A stretch of DNA of 64,000 bases from Vibrio pelagius. GTDB taxonomy: Bacteria; Pseudomonadota; Gammaproteobacteria; Enterobacterales; Vibrionaceae. Shown here piece after piece: positions 55,107 through 64,000 of this stretch (within the stretch, counting starts at the first letter, position 1; every line of letters starts with the position of its first letter). The stretch is from the NCBI RefSeq assembly GCF_024347575.1, contig NZ_AP025503.1:620001-684000 (forward strand). Direction: 5' to 3'. The notes under the pieces were generated by a model. That model had not been told where the DNA came from. It did no database searches and saw only the letters and a list, made by a program, of their open reading frames with translations. A program made the translations under genes and the position numbers.

Positions 55107-56228
55107 ATGCAACACGAATCTCCTATTATTCGTCGCAAGTCGACCCGTATTTATGTGGGCGACGTGCCGATCGGTGATGGTGCACCAATTGCTGTGCAAT
55201 CCATGACTAATACTCGAACAACAGACGTTGCGGCGACTGTTGCTCAAATTAAATCGCTAGAAAATGTTGGCGCTGATATTGTACGTGTCTCTGTTCCGAC
55301 GATGGATGCAGCAGAAGCGTTCAAGCAGATCAAACAGCAAGTTTCAGTCCCTTTGGTTGCAGACATTCATTTCGACTACCGTATCGCACTGAAAGTGGCG
55401 GAGTACGGCGTTGACTGTTTACGTATTAACCCAGGCAATATCGGTAATGAGAGCCGTATTCGCTCTGTAGTTGACTGTGCTCGCGATAAAAATATTCCGA
55501 TTCGTATTGGTGTTAACGGTGGTTCTCTAGAGAAAGACATTCAAGAGAAATACACAGAGCCAACGGCAGAGGCATTAGTTGAGTCTGCAATGCGCCATGT
55601 CGATATTCTTGATCGTCTTAACTTTGATCAATTTAAGGTCAGTGTTAAAGCATCAGACGTATTCCTAGCGGTAGGTTCATACCGTCTATTAGCACAGAAG
55701 ATCGACCAGCCTCTACACTTAGGTATCACTGAAGCTGGTGGTGCACGCGCAGGCGCGGTTAAGTCATCGGTTGGCTTAGGTATGCTTCTGTCAGAAGGTA
55801 TCGGTGATACGCTGCGTATCTCTCTAGCTGCAGACCCAGTTGAAGAGATCAAAGTTGGCTTTGATATTCTTAAGTCTTTGCGTATTCGCTCGCGCGGTAT
55901 CAACTTTATCGCTTGTCCAAGCTGCTCTCGCCAAGAGTTTGATGTTATTAATACGGTTAATGCATTAGAAGAGCGTTTGGAAGACGTAATTACACCAATG
56001 GATGTGTCGATCATCGGTTGTGTGGTAAACGGCCCTGGTGAAGCGGAAGTATCGCATTTAGGTCTTGCGGGTAGTGCGCGTAAGAGTGCGTTCTACGAAG
56101 ACGGTAAGCGTCAGAAAGAGCGTTTCGACAACAACGATCTTGTCGATCAGCTAGAAGCGAAGATCAGAGCAAAAGCGTCTGTGATGGATAAATCCAATCG
56201 CATTGACCTTAAGAACCTAGAAGATTAA
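55107..56228 (+). CDS. ispG: 4-hydroxy-3-methylbut-2-enyl diphosphate synthase
   Basis: Fe-S enzyme of the non-mevalonate isoprenoid pathway. 373 residues. TIM barrel start [23 protein letters not shown]; 4Fe-4S ligands in [13 protein letters not shown] (two Cys) and [16 protein letters not shown] (Cys), with Glu of the same motif completing the cluster. Same order as E. coli (rodZ-ispG-hisS). Confidence 0.97.
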   Translation: MQHESPIIRRKSTRIYVGDVPIGDGAPIAVQSMTNTRTTDVAATVAQIKSLENVGADIVRVSVPTMDAAEAFKQIKQQVSVPLVADIHFDYRIALKVAEYGVDCLRINPGNIGNESRIRSVVDCARDKNIPIRIGVNGGSLEKDIQEKYTEPTAEALVESAMRHVDILDRLNFDQFKVSVKASDVFLAVGSYRLLAQKIDQPLHLGITEAGGARAGAVKSSVGLGMLLSEGIGDTLRISLAADPVEEIKVGFDILKSLRIRSRGINFIACPSCSRQEFDVINTVNALEERLEDVITPMDVSIIGCVVNGPGEAEVSHLGLAGSARKSAFYEDGKRQKERFDNNDLVDQLEAKIRAKASVMDKSNRIDLKNLED

Positions 56229-56289
56229 TACAACGCGATAAGGTGAAGCGTTTAGGCACACCTTGTCGTGAAAAATGACGGAAAAAATT

Positions 56290-57558
56290 GTGGCTAAAAA
56301 TATTCAAGCAATCCGAGGCATGAACGACTGCCTTCCAACTCAATCACCACTTTGGCAGAAAGTAGAAAACGCAGTAAAAAGCGTGGTAAGCGCATACGGC
56401 TACAACGAAGTGCGTATGCCTATTGTTGAAGAGACAAATCTATTTAGCCGTGCTGTAGGTGAAGAGACTGACGTAGTTTCAAAAGAGATGTACACCTTTG
56501 AAGATCGCAATGGTGACAGCCTAACTCTACGTCCTGAAGGCACTGCGGGTTGTGTTCGTTCTTGCATTCAAAACAGCCTTATCAACCGTGATGAGCAGCG
56601 TCTATGGTACATGGGCCCAATGTTCCGTCACGAGCGTCCTCAAAAAGGTCGTTACCGTCAATTCCACCAATGTGGTGTGGAAGTGTTTGGCCTAGACGGT
56701 CCAGACGTTGACGCAGAACTTATCATGATGACCGCACGTTTATGGCGAGAGCTAGGTATCGACAAGCACGTGCGTCTAGAGCTGAACTCAATCGGCTCGA
56801 CTGAAGACCGTGCAAACTACCGTACAGCGCTTGTGGCTTTCCTAGAGCAACACATCGACGTGTTGGATGAAGATTGTAAGCGTCGTATGCACACAAACCC
56901 ACTGCGTGTTCTAGATACGAAGAACCCAGACGTACAAGCGATTCTTGGTGATGCACCTCGCCTTTCTGAATATTTAGGTGAAGAGTCTCAGCAACATTTT
57001 GCAGGTTTGTGTGAACTTCTTGATGCGGTAGGTATCGAATACAAAGTTAACGAGCGTCTAGTACGTGGCCTTGACTACTACAACCGCACTGTATTTGAGT
57101 GGATCACTGACAGCCTAGGTGCACAAGGCACTGTGTGTGGCGGTGGCCGTTACGACGGTCTGGTTGAGCAACTAGGCGGTAAAGCAACTAACGCTGTTGG
57201 TTTTGCAATGGGTCTAGAGCGTCTTGTCCTAATGATGGAGACTCTAGAGCTAACAGAAGTGCGTCGCAGCGTTGACGTATACATGGTTGCAGCAGGTGAA
57301 GGCACCATGATTGCGGGCATGCAACTGGCGAATGAATTGCGCGACAACATTGCAGGCGTTCGCGTAATGAACCACTTCGGTGGTGGTAGCTTTAAGAAAC
57401 AATTCAAACGTGCTGACAAAGTGGGCGCTGTAGTGGCACTGGTACTGGGCGAAAACGAAGTAGCAGACAACACGGTGGTATTGAAAGATCTGGTTGGTGG
57501 TGAACAAGAAGTTGTTGCCCAAGCAGAAGTTGCTGCAAAAGTAGCGGCGCTAATCTAA
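56290..57558 (+). CDS. hisS: Histidyl-tRNA synthetase
   Basis: Class II synthetase charging tRNA-His. Starting at the GTG (56290) the protein has 422 residues and begins [16 protein letters not shown], which aligns with the family start [13 protein letters not shown]. An ATG 15 bp earlier (56275) adds five residues and cannot be excluded. Motif 2 [16 protein letters not shown], histidine motif [12 protein letters not shown] and motif 3 GFAMGLERL are intact; anticodon-binding domain from about 325. Confidence 0.95.
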   Translation: MAKNIQAIRGMNDCLPTQSPLWQKVENAVKSVVSAYGYNEVRMPIVEETNLFSRAVGEETDVVSKEMYTFEDRNGDSLTLRPEGTAGCVRSCIQNSLINRDEQRLWYMGPMFRHERPQKGRYRQFHQCGVEVFGLDGPDVDAELIMMTARLWRELGIDKHVRLELNSIGSTEDRANYRTALVAFLEQHIDVLDEDCKRRMHTNPLRVLDTKNPDVQAILGDAPRLSEYLGEESQQHFAGLCELLDAVGIEYKVNERLVRGLDYYNRTVFEWITDSLGAQGTVCGGGRYDGLVEQLGGKATNAVGFAMGLERLVLMMETLELTEVRRSVDVYMVAAGEGTMIAGMQLANELRDNIAGVRVMNHFGGGSFKKQFKRADKVGAVVALVLGENEVADNTVVLKDLVGGEQEVVAQAEVAAKVAALI

Positions 57559-57644
57559 CTCGCCCACAGAGCAATCAAACGCTCAATATGAATATTCAAC
57601 GCCAGCTGCTTGCTGGCGTTTAAAAGAATCAAAGAGGACAGGAA

Positions 57645-58259
57645 GTGGAACTTTACGATAGCGAAGAGCAACAAGTTGAAGCCATCAAAGACTGGTGGAA
57701 AGAGAACGGCAAAGCTGTGATCTTTGGTGCTGTGATTGGTTTAGGTGGTCTGTTTGGCTGGCGCTATTACCAAGACTCAGTGACCCAGGCTCGTGAAGCA
57801 GCTTCTGAAAGCTACACCACAGCGATTTCTGCACTGGATGCAAAAGGCCTAGATGCACAAGCGGATATTCAAGCTTTCATCGATAGCAACAAAGACGCCG
57901 AGTACTCTGTACTTGCGGCAATGCAACTGGCAAAAGCACAAGTAGAAGCGGGTGATTTAGCAGCAGCGCTTGAGCAGCTTGAGTGGGCACAGTCAGCGAC
58001 AAAAGACGCGGCATTAGCACCTTTGCTAGGCTACCGTGTAGCTCGTGTAAAAGCAGAGCAGGGTGAGTTTGACGCAGCGCTTAGCGAACTAGCGGCGATC
58101 ACTGATGAATCTTGGAAAGGTCGTGTTGCTGAACTGCGTGGTGATATCTCACTGCGTAAAGGCGACAGCGATGCTGCATATGCGGCATATACTGAGGCAC
58201 AACAAGCGGTTGACGCTAGCCAAACGCTTCAAATCAAACTTGACGACTTAGCTAAATAA
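57645..58259 (+). CDS. yfgM: YfgM family inner membrane chaperone-like protein
   Basis: Periplasm-facing TPR protein that, in E. coli, associates with PpiD and SecYEG. 204 residues. Short cytosolic start VELYDSEEQQVEAIKDWWKENG, one TM at about 24-42 (AVIFGAVIGLGGLFGWRYY), then tetratricopeptide helices with repeated Ala/Glu/Leu patterns. GTG start supported by AGGACAGGAA. 10 bp before bamB. Confidence 0.93.
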   Translation: MELYDSEEQQVEAIKDWWKENGKAVIFGAVIGLGGLFGWRYYQDSVTQAREAASESYTTAISALDAKGLDAQADIQAFIDSNKDAEYSVLAAMQLAKAQVEAGDLAAALEQLEWAQSATKDAALAPLLGYRVARVKAEQGEFDAALSELAAITDESWKGRVAELRGDISLRKGDSDAAYAAYTEAQQAVDASQTLQIKLDDLAK

Positions 58260-58269
58260 GGCGCTTTGA

Positions 58270-59430
58270 ATGAAGAAGATGTTTCCCAAAGCGACACTGT
58301 GTGCGATAGCTCTAGGGCTACTTGCTGGCTGTGCGGGTGAAGAAGACACCGTTATCATGGCACCAGTGCCAACTGTAACGAGTGAATTTACACCATCCCA
58401 AGAGTGGTCTACTTCAGTGGGTGATGGTGTTGGTCATTACTTCTCAAAGCTCACGCCTGAATACGCATACGACAAAGTATTTGTGGCTAGCCGCGATGGC
58501 ATGATCAAAGCGCTTGATCCAGAAACGGGTAAAGAGATCTGGAGAAACGATCTAGAGAAAGACGTGATTGCGCGTATCTCTGGTGGTTTGACAGCAGGCT
58601 ACGGTAAGGTTTTCGTAGGTTCTGAAAATGGCGAGATGATCGCGGTTGATGAAGAGACCGGGGAAGAGCTATGGCGTGTTTCGGTTAATGGTGAAGTATT
58701 AGCGGCACCTGCAACAGAGAACAACATGGTTCTGGTTCACACTAGCCGTGGCATGATGGTAGCGCTTGACCAAGCAACAGGTGAGGAAAAGTGGACCATC
58801 AGTACCGAAGTTCCTAGCTTAACTCTGCGTGGTGACAGTGCACCTGTGACAGTATCTGGCGGTGTGTTCTGGGGAACGGCAAATGGTCGATTGGCTGCTG
58901 CTATCGTTGACCGTGGCCAGCTTATTTGGCAACAACCAGTAGGCACACCAAAAGGCGCGACTGAAATCGATCGTCTTGTTGATGTTGACTCTTCTCCAGT
59001 TGTCCTAGGTGGCACGCTCTATACTGTCGGCATTAATGGTCAATTGATTGCGATTGACCTACGTTCAGGTAAACCAGTGTGGAAGCGTAATTACTCTTCT
59101 GCTATTGACTTAGCGAGCGATGGCAGCCGTCTGTTTGTTGTGACAGATAACGATCATTTAGCTGCGGTTGATGCGCGCAGTGGTACAGAGATCTGGAGTA
59201 CATCTCTGCTTGAAAACCGCTTACTGACAGCACCTGCTATCATTAACGGATATGTTGTGGTAGGTGATACAGAAGGTTACCTACACTGGCTAGACCGCGC
59301 AACAGGCGACTTTGTTGCCCAGCAGCTGGTGGATGACAGTGGCTTTGCTGTGGCACCAATTGAGCTAGCTGGCGGCTACCTTGTCGTTACTCGCAACGGC
59401 GATGTAAAGAAACTGACGATTAGCCAATAA
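58270..59430 (+). CDS. bamB: Outer membrane assembly lipoprotein BamB
   Basis: Eight-bladed beta-propeller lipoprotein of the BAM complex. 386 residues. Signal peptide with lipobox GLLAG-C, lipidated Cys21. PQQ-like repeats with the pattern A.D..TG...W (ALDPETGKEIWR, AVDEETGEELWR, ALDQATGEEKW, AVDARSGTEIWS). Followed by a terminator; upstream yfgM, downstream der as in E. coli. Confidence 0.97.
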   Translation: MKKMFPKATLCAIALGLLAGCAGEEDTVIMAPVPTVTSEFTPSQEWSTSVGDGVGHYFSKLTPEYAYDKVFVASRDGMIKALDPETGKEIWRNDLEKDVIARISGGLTAGYGKVFVGSENGEMIAVDEETGEELWRVSVNGEVLAAPATENNMVLVHTSRGMMVALDQATGEEKWTISTEVPSLTLRGDSAPVTVSGGVFWGTANGRLAAAIVDRGQLIWQQPVGTPKGATEIDRLVDVDSSPVVLGGTLYTVGINGQLIAIDLRSGKPVWKRNYSSAIDLASDGSRLFVVTDNDHLAAVDARSGTEIWSTSLLENRLLTAPAIINGYVVVGDTEGYLHWLDRATGDFVAQQLVDDSGFAVAPIELAGGYLVVTRNGDVKKLTISQ

Positions 59431-59450
59431 AAGCGTGATATAATTCACAG

Positions 59451-59486
59451 TCGGCTCCTGGTTGGTAACAGCCAGGAGCCGTTTTG
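59451..59486 (+). terminator. bamB terminator
   Basis: CGGCTCCTGG / CCAGGAGCCG stem with a TTGGTAACAG-type loop and TTTTGTTGTT tail, 20 nt after bamB. Confidence 0.92.
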
Positions 59487-59589
59487 TTGTTGTAAAATTA
59501 ATAAAGCGTGTGGTTATAGGTAAGAGTTTAAACTTGCGAACAAGTGTTTACCTATAACTACATTAAGAAAAGAAATTGTAGAGGTTGTT

Positions 59590-61071
59590 ATGGTACCTGT
59601 TGTTGCTCTAGTAGGGCGTCCGAACGTAGGTAAGTCTACGTTGTTTAACCGATTGACTCGAACTCGCGATGCATTGGTTGCGGATTTTCCTGGCTTAACG
59701 CGTGACCGTAAGTATGGCCAAGCTCAGCTTGGTGAACATGAATTTATTGTTATCGACACCGGTGGTATCGACGGTACTGAAGAGGGTGTTGAAACTAAAA
59801 TGGCAGAACAGTCATTAGCGGCGATCGATGAAGCTGATGTTGTACTGTTCATGGTAGATGGCCGTGCTGGTCTAACACCGTCTGATATTGCTATCGCGAA
59901 GCACCTTCGTCAGTTAGAAAAGCCTTCAATGCTAGTAGTAAACAAGGTTGATGGTATCGACCCTGATGCAGCAAGTGCAGACTTCTGGCAACTTGGCGTT
60001 GAAGACATGTACCAAATTGCTGCGGCTCACGGTCGTGGTGTAACAGCGCTTATCGATCTAGCCCTAAACCCATTCGCAGAAGCACTTAAAGCGGAAGCAG
60101 GTGAAGTGAGCGATCTGACTGAGTTTGAAGATGAAGAAGCTGAGCAAGTTGATTTCACTGAAGAAGAAGCGGAAGCAGAATTCCAGCGCCTTCAAGATCA
60201 ACCAATTAAGCTCGCGATCATTGGCCGTCCAAACGTAGGTAAATCAACGCTAACTAACCGTATCCTAGGTGAAGAGCGTGTGGTTGTTTACGATATGCCG
60301 GGCACAACGCGTGACTCTATCTACATCCCAATGAGCCGTGATGAGCGTGAATACGTTCTGATTGATACAGCGGGTGTACGTCGTCGTAAGAACATCAACG
60401 AAACGGTTGAGAAGTTCTCGGTTGTTAAAACGCTGAAGGCGGTTGAAGACGCTAACGTTGTTCTACTTGTTATCGATGCTCGCGAAAACATCTCTGACCA
60501 AGACTTGAGCCTGCTAGGTTTCGCTTTGAATGCTGGTCGTTCAATTGTGATCGCAGTAAACAAGTGGGATGGTCTGGATAATGACGTCAAAGAGCGCGTA
60601 AAGAAAGAGCTAGACCGCCGTCTTGGTTTCGTTGACTTTGCACGTATCCACTTCATCTCTGCACTTCACGGCACAGGTGTTGGTCACTTGTTTGAGTCTG
60701 TTCAAGAAGCTTACAAGTCAGCGACGACACGTGTAGGTACATCGGTACTAACACGTATCATGAAGATGGCAACCGATGATCACCAACCGCCAATGGTTCG
60801 TGGCCGTCGTGTGAAGCTTAAATACGCGCACGCGGGTGGTTACAACCCACCGATCGTGGTTATCCACGGTAACCAAGTTCGTGAGCTACCAGATTCGTAC
60901 AAACGTTACTTGATGAATTACTATCGCCGTTCTTTAGAGATCATGGGTACACCGATTCGTATTCAGTTCCAGAACAGTGAGAACCCGTTTGAAGGTAAGA
61001 CTAACAAGCTAACTGTCTCTCAAGAGCGTAAACGTAAGCGCATGATGAGCATGATGAAAGGCCGTAAGTAA
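59590..61071 (+). CDS. der: Ribosome-assembly GTPase Der (EngA)
   Basis: Essential GTPase with two G domains in tandem, acting in 50S assembly. 493 residues. First G domain with [14 protein letters not shown] (about 8-21), DTGG and NKVD; acidic linker about 170-205; second G domain with [22 protein letters not shown] and NKWD; C-terminal KH-like domain from about 385 ending in a Lys/Arg-rich tail. Has its own promoter region after the bamB terminator. Confidence 0.98.
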   Translation: MVPVVALVGRPNVGKSTLFNRLTRTRDALVADFPGLTRDRKYGQAQLGEHEFIVIDTGGIDGTEEGVETKMAEQSLAAIDEADVVLFMVDGRAGLTPSDIAIAKHLRQLEKPSMLVVNKVDGIDPDAASADFWQLGVEDMYQIAAAHGRGVTALIDLALNPFAEALKAEAGEVSDLTEFEDEEAEQVDFTEEEAEAEFQRLQDQPIKLAIIGRPNVGKSTLTNRILGEERVVVYDMPGTTRDSIYIPMSRDEREYVLIDTAGVRRRKNINETVEKFSVVKTLKAVEDANVVLLVIDARENISDQDLSLLGFALNAGRSIVIAVNKWDGLDNDVKERVKKELDRRLGFVDFARIHFISALHGTGVGHLFESVQEAYKSATTRVGTSVLTRIMKMATDDHQPPMVRGRRVKLKYAHAGGYNPPIVVIHGNQVRELPDSYKRYLMNYYRRSLEIMGTPIRIQFQNSENPFEGKTNKLTVSQERKRKRMMSMMKGRK

Positions 61072-61088
61072 CCTTTATAACTGATTTG

Positions 61089-61117
61089 ATACCCGAGCCG
61101 AGCTCGGGTATTTTTTT
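61089..61117 (+). terminator. der terminator
   Basis: ATACCCGAG / CTCGGGTAT stem, CCGAG-type loop, seven T, 18 nt after der. Confidence 0.92.
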
Positions 61118-61144
61118 AAGCAAAATTCATTAGATCTAAAGAAC

Positions 61145-62032
61145 ATGACTACACCGATTCAAATTCATCCAACCATCACTCAGTTTTGTCACCAAACTTG
61201 GAGCCTAACCGCTACTGCGCAATACACAGAGCAGCAAGCTGAGAAAACTTACCTTGTTGTTAATAAAACCCCATTTCACCCAGTTAGCCATATTTGGCCT
61301 GATCACCCTGCAGACCGCGGCTACATTGTCGCTAATCAACAGCAGATAGAGGTAGAAGACTGTCTGGTTGGAGCGATAGAACAATCGACTGGAAAACTCT
61401 TCGTTGCAGAAGATATTCCTGTTAAGAGAGATACAGAGGGGTGGGTGTTTGTTGTGGTGCATCAACTACCGGCTTCTTCAGAGGCTATTGAAGTTGGTCA
61501 AGCTGTCGAGCTTCACGTTGACCAAGACTATCAAGATAGCCTTAGCCGTGGACACAGTGCCGGACACATCGCATATCTTGCTTTAAACCAAGTGCTTGCA
61601 GAGCAATATTGGCGTAAAGATGCAGACAGAAAAGATCCATTGGGCCACTATGATTTCAATAGCTATGCTCAAGTGACCAGCTTTGTAACCCCTGATTTAT
61701 GTACCGATAAATACCGTTTGGGCAAAACTCTCAAGAAACGTGGTCTTAATGTTGCGGATATGCTCGAAAATCTTTCTGCAATTGAAATCGCAGTCAATCA
61801 AACGATCGCCGATTGGTTGGAGCAAAAAAGCTCAGTTGCAATGAAATTGGATGGTGAGTGTTTGACAGATTCCCGTTACTGGCAATGGCAGAAAAATGAA
61901 AGTACTTTAATTTCAATTCCTTGTGGTGGAACTCACATCAATAGTACAGCTGAGCTTGGTGGTTTGACAGTAAAATTGACCAAACTCGATGACCAACACA
62001 TTGAAATGCAGACGCATGTAAATCAAAGATAA
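61145..62032 (+). CDS. AlaX-related aminoacyl-tRNA editing hydrolase
   Basis: 295-residue protein of the AlaX/ThrRS second-additional-domain group. The zinc motif HxxxH is His137 and His141 (SRGHSAGH) and the CxxxH motif is Cys260 and His264 (IPCGGTH), as in the editing domain of AlaRS. Family members hydrolyse Ser (or Gly) wrongly attached to tRNA-Ala. No catalytic synthetase domain is present. The N-terminal about 100 residues form a beta-barrel-like domain. It stands alone between der and yfgJ. The exact substrate cannot be told from sequence. Confidence 0.85.
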   Translation: MTTPIQIHPTITQFCHQTWSLTATAQYTEQQAEKTYLVVNKTPFHPVSHIWPDHPADRGYIVANQQQIEVEDCLVGAIEQSTGKLFVAEDIPVKRDTEGWVFVVVHQLPASSEAIEVGQAVELHVDQDYQDSLSRGHSAGHIAYLALNQVLAEQYWRKDADRKDPLGHYDFNSYAQVTSFVTPDLCTDKYRLGKTLKKRGLNVADMLENLSAIEIAVNQTIADWLEQKSSVAMKLDGECLTDSRYWQWQKNESTLISIPCGGTHINSTAELGGLTVKLTKLDDQHIEMQTHVNQR

Positions 62033-62343
62033 TTGGTTTTAGATCGATTGGTGATATTCTGTTTAAGTAACTGTTTTTAACCTTATATGGATTATTACTC
62101 TGTTTAAAATCCAAATGCAGCACATGTAACTTATGCTTTCGGTGTGTGGTGATATAAATATTCTTTTTAGGGTAGATCGCTGATCAAAATAGATAAAGCA
62201 AAAGATCAAGCTTTGATCTTCGTGATATACCCTGCATAGTATTTTGATATCGAACCGATAATGACAAGAACATGTATCAAATCAAGCAATCGAAAATACA
62301 CTAAGCGTAGAGTTAACCCTAGTTGATGATTTAGGAATGCGAT
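62033..62343. other. Intergenic region before yfgJ
   Basis: 311 bp, AT-rich, without coding signal. It holds one palindrome, AAGATCAA-GCT-TTGATCTT at about 62202-62220, which could be an operator or part of a hairpin; no T run follows. Confidence 0.4.
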
Positions 62344-62571
62344 ATGAGTGAAAATACCTGCCCTCAGTGCCAGTCTGAATTAGGTTGGGACGGGCAATAC
62401 CACTGCGAAACCTGTGCAATGCACTTCACTAAAATTGGTTACTGCCCGGATTGCCAAAGCCAACTCGAGAAGCTTCAGGCATGCGGTTCTGCCAGTTATT
62501 TCTGCAATGATAAGTGCAATGAGCTTAAGTCTAAGTCGAGAGTCACATTTGAGTTTAAGCCGACGGCTTAG
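62344..62571 (+). CDS. yfgJ: Zinc-ribbon protein YfgJ
   Basis: 75-residue cytosolic protein made of two zinc ribbons: CPQC..CETC (residues 6-22) and CPDC..C..CNDKC (about 34-57). The C-terminal SKSRVTFEF strand matches E. coli YfgJ, which also lies close to der. No function is known. An overlapping shorter frame is a shadow. Confidence 0.88.
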   Translation: MSENTCPQCQSELGWDGQYHCETCAMHFTKIGYCPDCQSQLEKLQACGSASYFCNDKCNELKSKSRVTFEFKPTA

Positions 62572-62627
62572 TTTTGGTGTAACTCGTCCATTTTGTTTGT
62601 CTCGTCCTAAAATACATTTCTTTTTTT

Positions 62628-62658
62628 AAGCCCACTTCTCAACGAGCTGGGCTTTTTC
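62628..62658 (+). terminator. yfgJ terminator
   Basis: AAGCCCA / TGGGCTT stem with an internal loop and five T, 57 nt after yfgJ. Confidence 0.8.
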
Positions 62659-62867
62659 TTATCGTCATGTTTCATATTGGTTCATTTCTAAGACAACTGC
62701 ACCACCATGAATCAGCTTACATAGTGCACCTTGCACCATAGTGGTCTCATATCAATTTAAGTCATTAAGAATCAATCGTTTAATTTATTTTTAACTTTGT
62801 AGATAGCTTGGCACTCTTCTTGTAGTTCTATAACTGGATAATAAAAAACAATTATGGAGTAACAACT

Positions 62868-64000
62868 ATGAACAAGGTGTTCAAATTATCGTTAGCTGCA
62901 CTATGTACTTCACTCTCTTTCTCTTCTGCAAGCGTGTTGGCTGCGGAAGATACGATTAAGGTGGGGGTTCTACACTCTTTGTCGGGCACTATGGCGATCA
63001 GTGAAACTACGCTAAAAGACACGGTTCTGATGCTAATAGATGAACAGAACAAGAAAGGTGGTCTACTGGGTAAAAAGCTTGAACCAGTTGTCGTTGACCC
63101 AGCATCAAACTGGCCGCTATTTGCTGAAAAAGCCCGTGAATTGATTGAAAAAGAGCAAGTCGATGTGGTGTTTGGTGGTTGGACATCGGTTTCTCGTAAA
63201 TCCATGTTGCCAGTGTTTGAAGAGCTCAACAGTATTCTTTTTTACCCAGTTCAATATGAAGGTGAAGAGTCTTCGAAAAACGTTTTCTATACGGGTGCTG
63301 CGCCAAACCAACAAGCGATCCCAGCAGTGGATTACTTGATGGAGGAGCTTGAAGTGAAGCGCTGGGTACTTGCGGGGACAGATTACGTTTATCCGCGTAC
63401 AACCAACAAGATCCTTGAAGCTTACCTAAAAGAGAAAGGTGTCGCGCAAGAAGACATCATGATCAATTACACACCGTTTGGTCACTCTGATTGGCAGTCT
63501 ATTGTTTCTGATATTAAGAAGTTTGGCGATGCAGGTAAAAAGACAGCCGTAGTCTCAACGGTTAATGGCGATGCGAATGTTCCATTCTATAAAGAGTTGG
63601 GCGCACAAGGTATCTCATCTGAAGACATTCCTGTGATTGCCTTCTCGGTGGGTGAAGAAGAGCTATCGGGCATGGATACTGAGCCATTGGTTGGTCACCT
63701 TGCTGCTTGGAACTACTTCATGAGTGTCGATACCGAAGCCAACGAAGAGTTTGTCGAGACATGGCAAGCATTCATTAAGAACGAAAAACGCGTGACCAAC
63801 GATCCAATGGAAGCGCACTACGTCGGCTTCAACATGTGGGCTCAAGCTGTGACCAATGCGGGCACAACCGATGCAGAAGCGGTGCAAGATGCATTGATTG
63901 GTGTTTCTGTTCCTAACTTATCAGGTGGTTACTCAACCATGCTACCTAACCACCATATCACCAAACCAGTATTGATCGGTGAGATCCAAGAAGACGGCCA
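62868..64000 (+). CDS. urtA: Urea-type ABC transporter substrate-binding protein UrtA (3' end outside the window)
   Basis: Open to the window edge, 377 codons visible. ATG at 62868 follows TATGGAGTAAC. A signal peptide of about 25 residues ends SVLA-AEDT. The mature start IKVGVLHSLSGTMAISETTLKD, the VVFGGWTSVSRKSMLPVFEE and LFYPVQYEGEESS stretches are the UrtA signature of the amide/urea branch of the leucine-binding-protein family. The product should capture urea (or a short amide) in the periplasm; permease and ATPase genes would be expected just beyond the window. Incomplete here only because the window stops. Confidence 0.9.
   Translation, partial: MNKVFKLSLAALCTSLSFSSASVLAAEDTIKVGVLHSLSGTMAISETTLKDTVLMLIDEQNKKGGLLGKKLEPVVVDPASNWPLFAEKARELIEKEQVDVVFGGWTSVSRKSMLPVFEELNSILFYPVQYEGEESSKNVFYTGAAPNQQAIPAVDYLMEELEVKRWVLAGTDYVYPRTTNKILEAYLKEKGVAQEDIMINYTPFGHSDWQSIVSDIKKFGDAGKKTAVVSTVNGDANVPFYKELGAQGISSEDIPVIAFSVGEEELSGMDTEPLVGHLAAWNYFMSVDTEANEEFVETWQAFIKNEKRVTNDPMEAHYVGFNMWAQAVTNAGTTDAEAVQDALIGVSVPNLSGGYSTMLPNHHITKPVLIGEIQEDG

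Noticed and set aside
62202..62220. AAGATCAA/TTGATCTT palindrome as a terminator or operator
   Set aside because: No T run follows and no known regulator motif is matched; left as a note only.

Overview
The window is a stretch of chromosome from a gamma-proteobacterium that is almost certainly a Vibrio, on the main chromosome. The evidence is the blocks bamD-raiA-pheL-pheA, rluD-pgeF-clpB-rrn, phoBR-pst-ppx-ppk, queA-tgt-yajC-secDF, trmJ-isc-pepB-ndk and rlmN-rodZ-ispG-hisS-yfgM-bamB-der. Further support comes from an OxyR2-type regulator (Glu204, Cys206, Cys215) beside a 2-Cys peroxiredoxin, as described in Vibrio vulnificus, and from long PstC and PstA proteins. The species is not determined. 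Nearly all of the window is core genome; I see no prophage, integron, CRISPR array or insertion sequence transposase.

Layout. 0.2-7.7 kb: phenylalanine synthesis with a readable Phe-rich attenuator (pheL), ribosome hibernation factor raiA, bamD, rluD, pgeF and the sigma-32 type gene clpB. 7.8-13.75 kb: a complete rRNA operon (two promoters, boxA, 16S, one spacer tRNA, 23S, 5S, then tRNA-Asp and tRNA-Trp). 13.75-14.35 kb: three 134-bp tandem repeats derived from the tRNA-Trp 3' half plus its terminator, the last separated by a 162-bp MITE. 14.6-18.9 kb: mepA, an unknown small gene, yfhL-trhP and rdgC. 19-31.5 kb: a phosphate block with phoB, phoR, a pstS-type gene, ppx-ppk and pstC-pstA-pstB-phoU, with Pho boxes before phoB and pstC. 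31.5-36 kb: cutC, prx2/oxyR2 around a palindromic operator, a 1-kb region without assigned genes that ends in a strong terminator, and a CBS-domain gene. 36-42 kb: queuosine and Sec genes. 42-51.8 kb: suhB, trmJ, the full isc operon behind two IscR sites, pepB and ndk. 51.9-52.4 kb: five tandem 116-bp hairpin-bearing repeats. 52.6-62.6 kb: rlmN to der, an AlaX-like editing hydrolase and yfgJ. The window ends inside a urtA-type gene.

The most unusual element is the spacer tRNA at 9851-9926. It has a complete tRNA-Ala body, including the G3:U70 pair read by AlaRS and a short variable loop, but its anticodon is GGA, which reads serine codons UCC/UCU. If it is charged with alanine and used, it would place Ala at Ser codons. 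Other points worth checking are the tRNA-Trp-derived repeats, the unexplained 34.5-35.43 kb transcription unit, the propeller-like insert in PstC and the coiled-coil insert in PstA, and a short ORF behind cutC.
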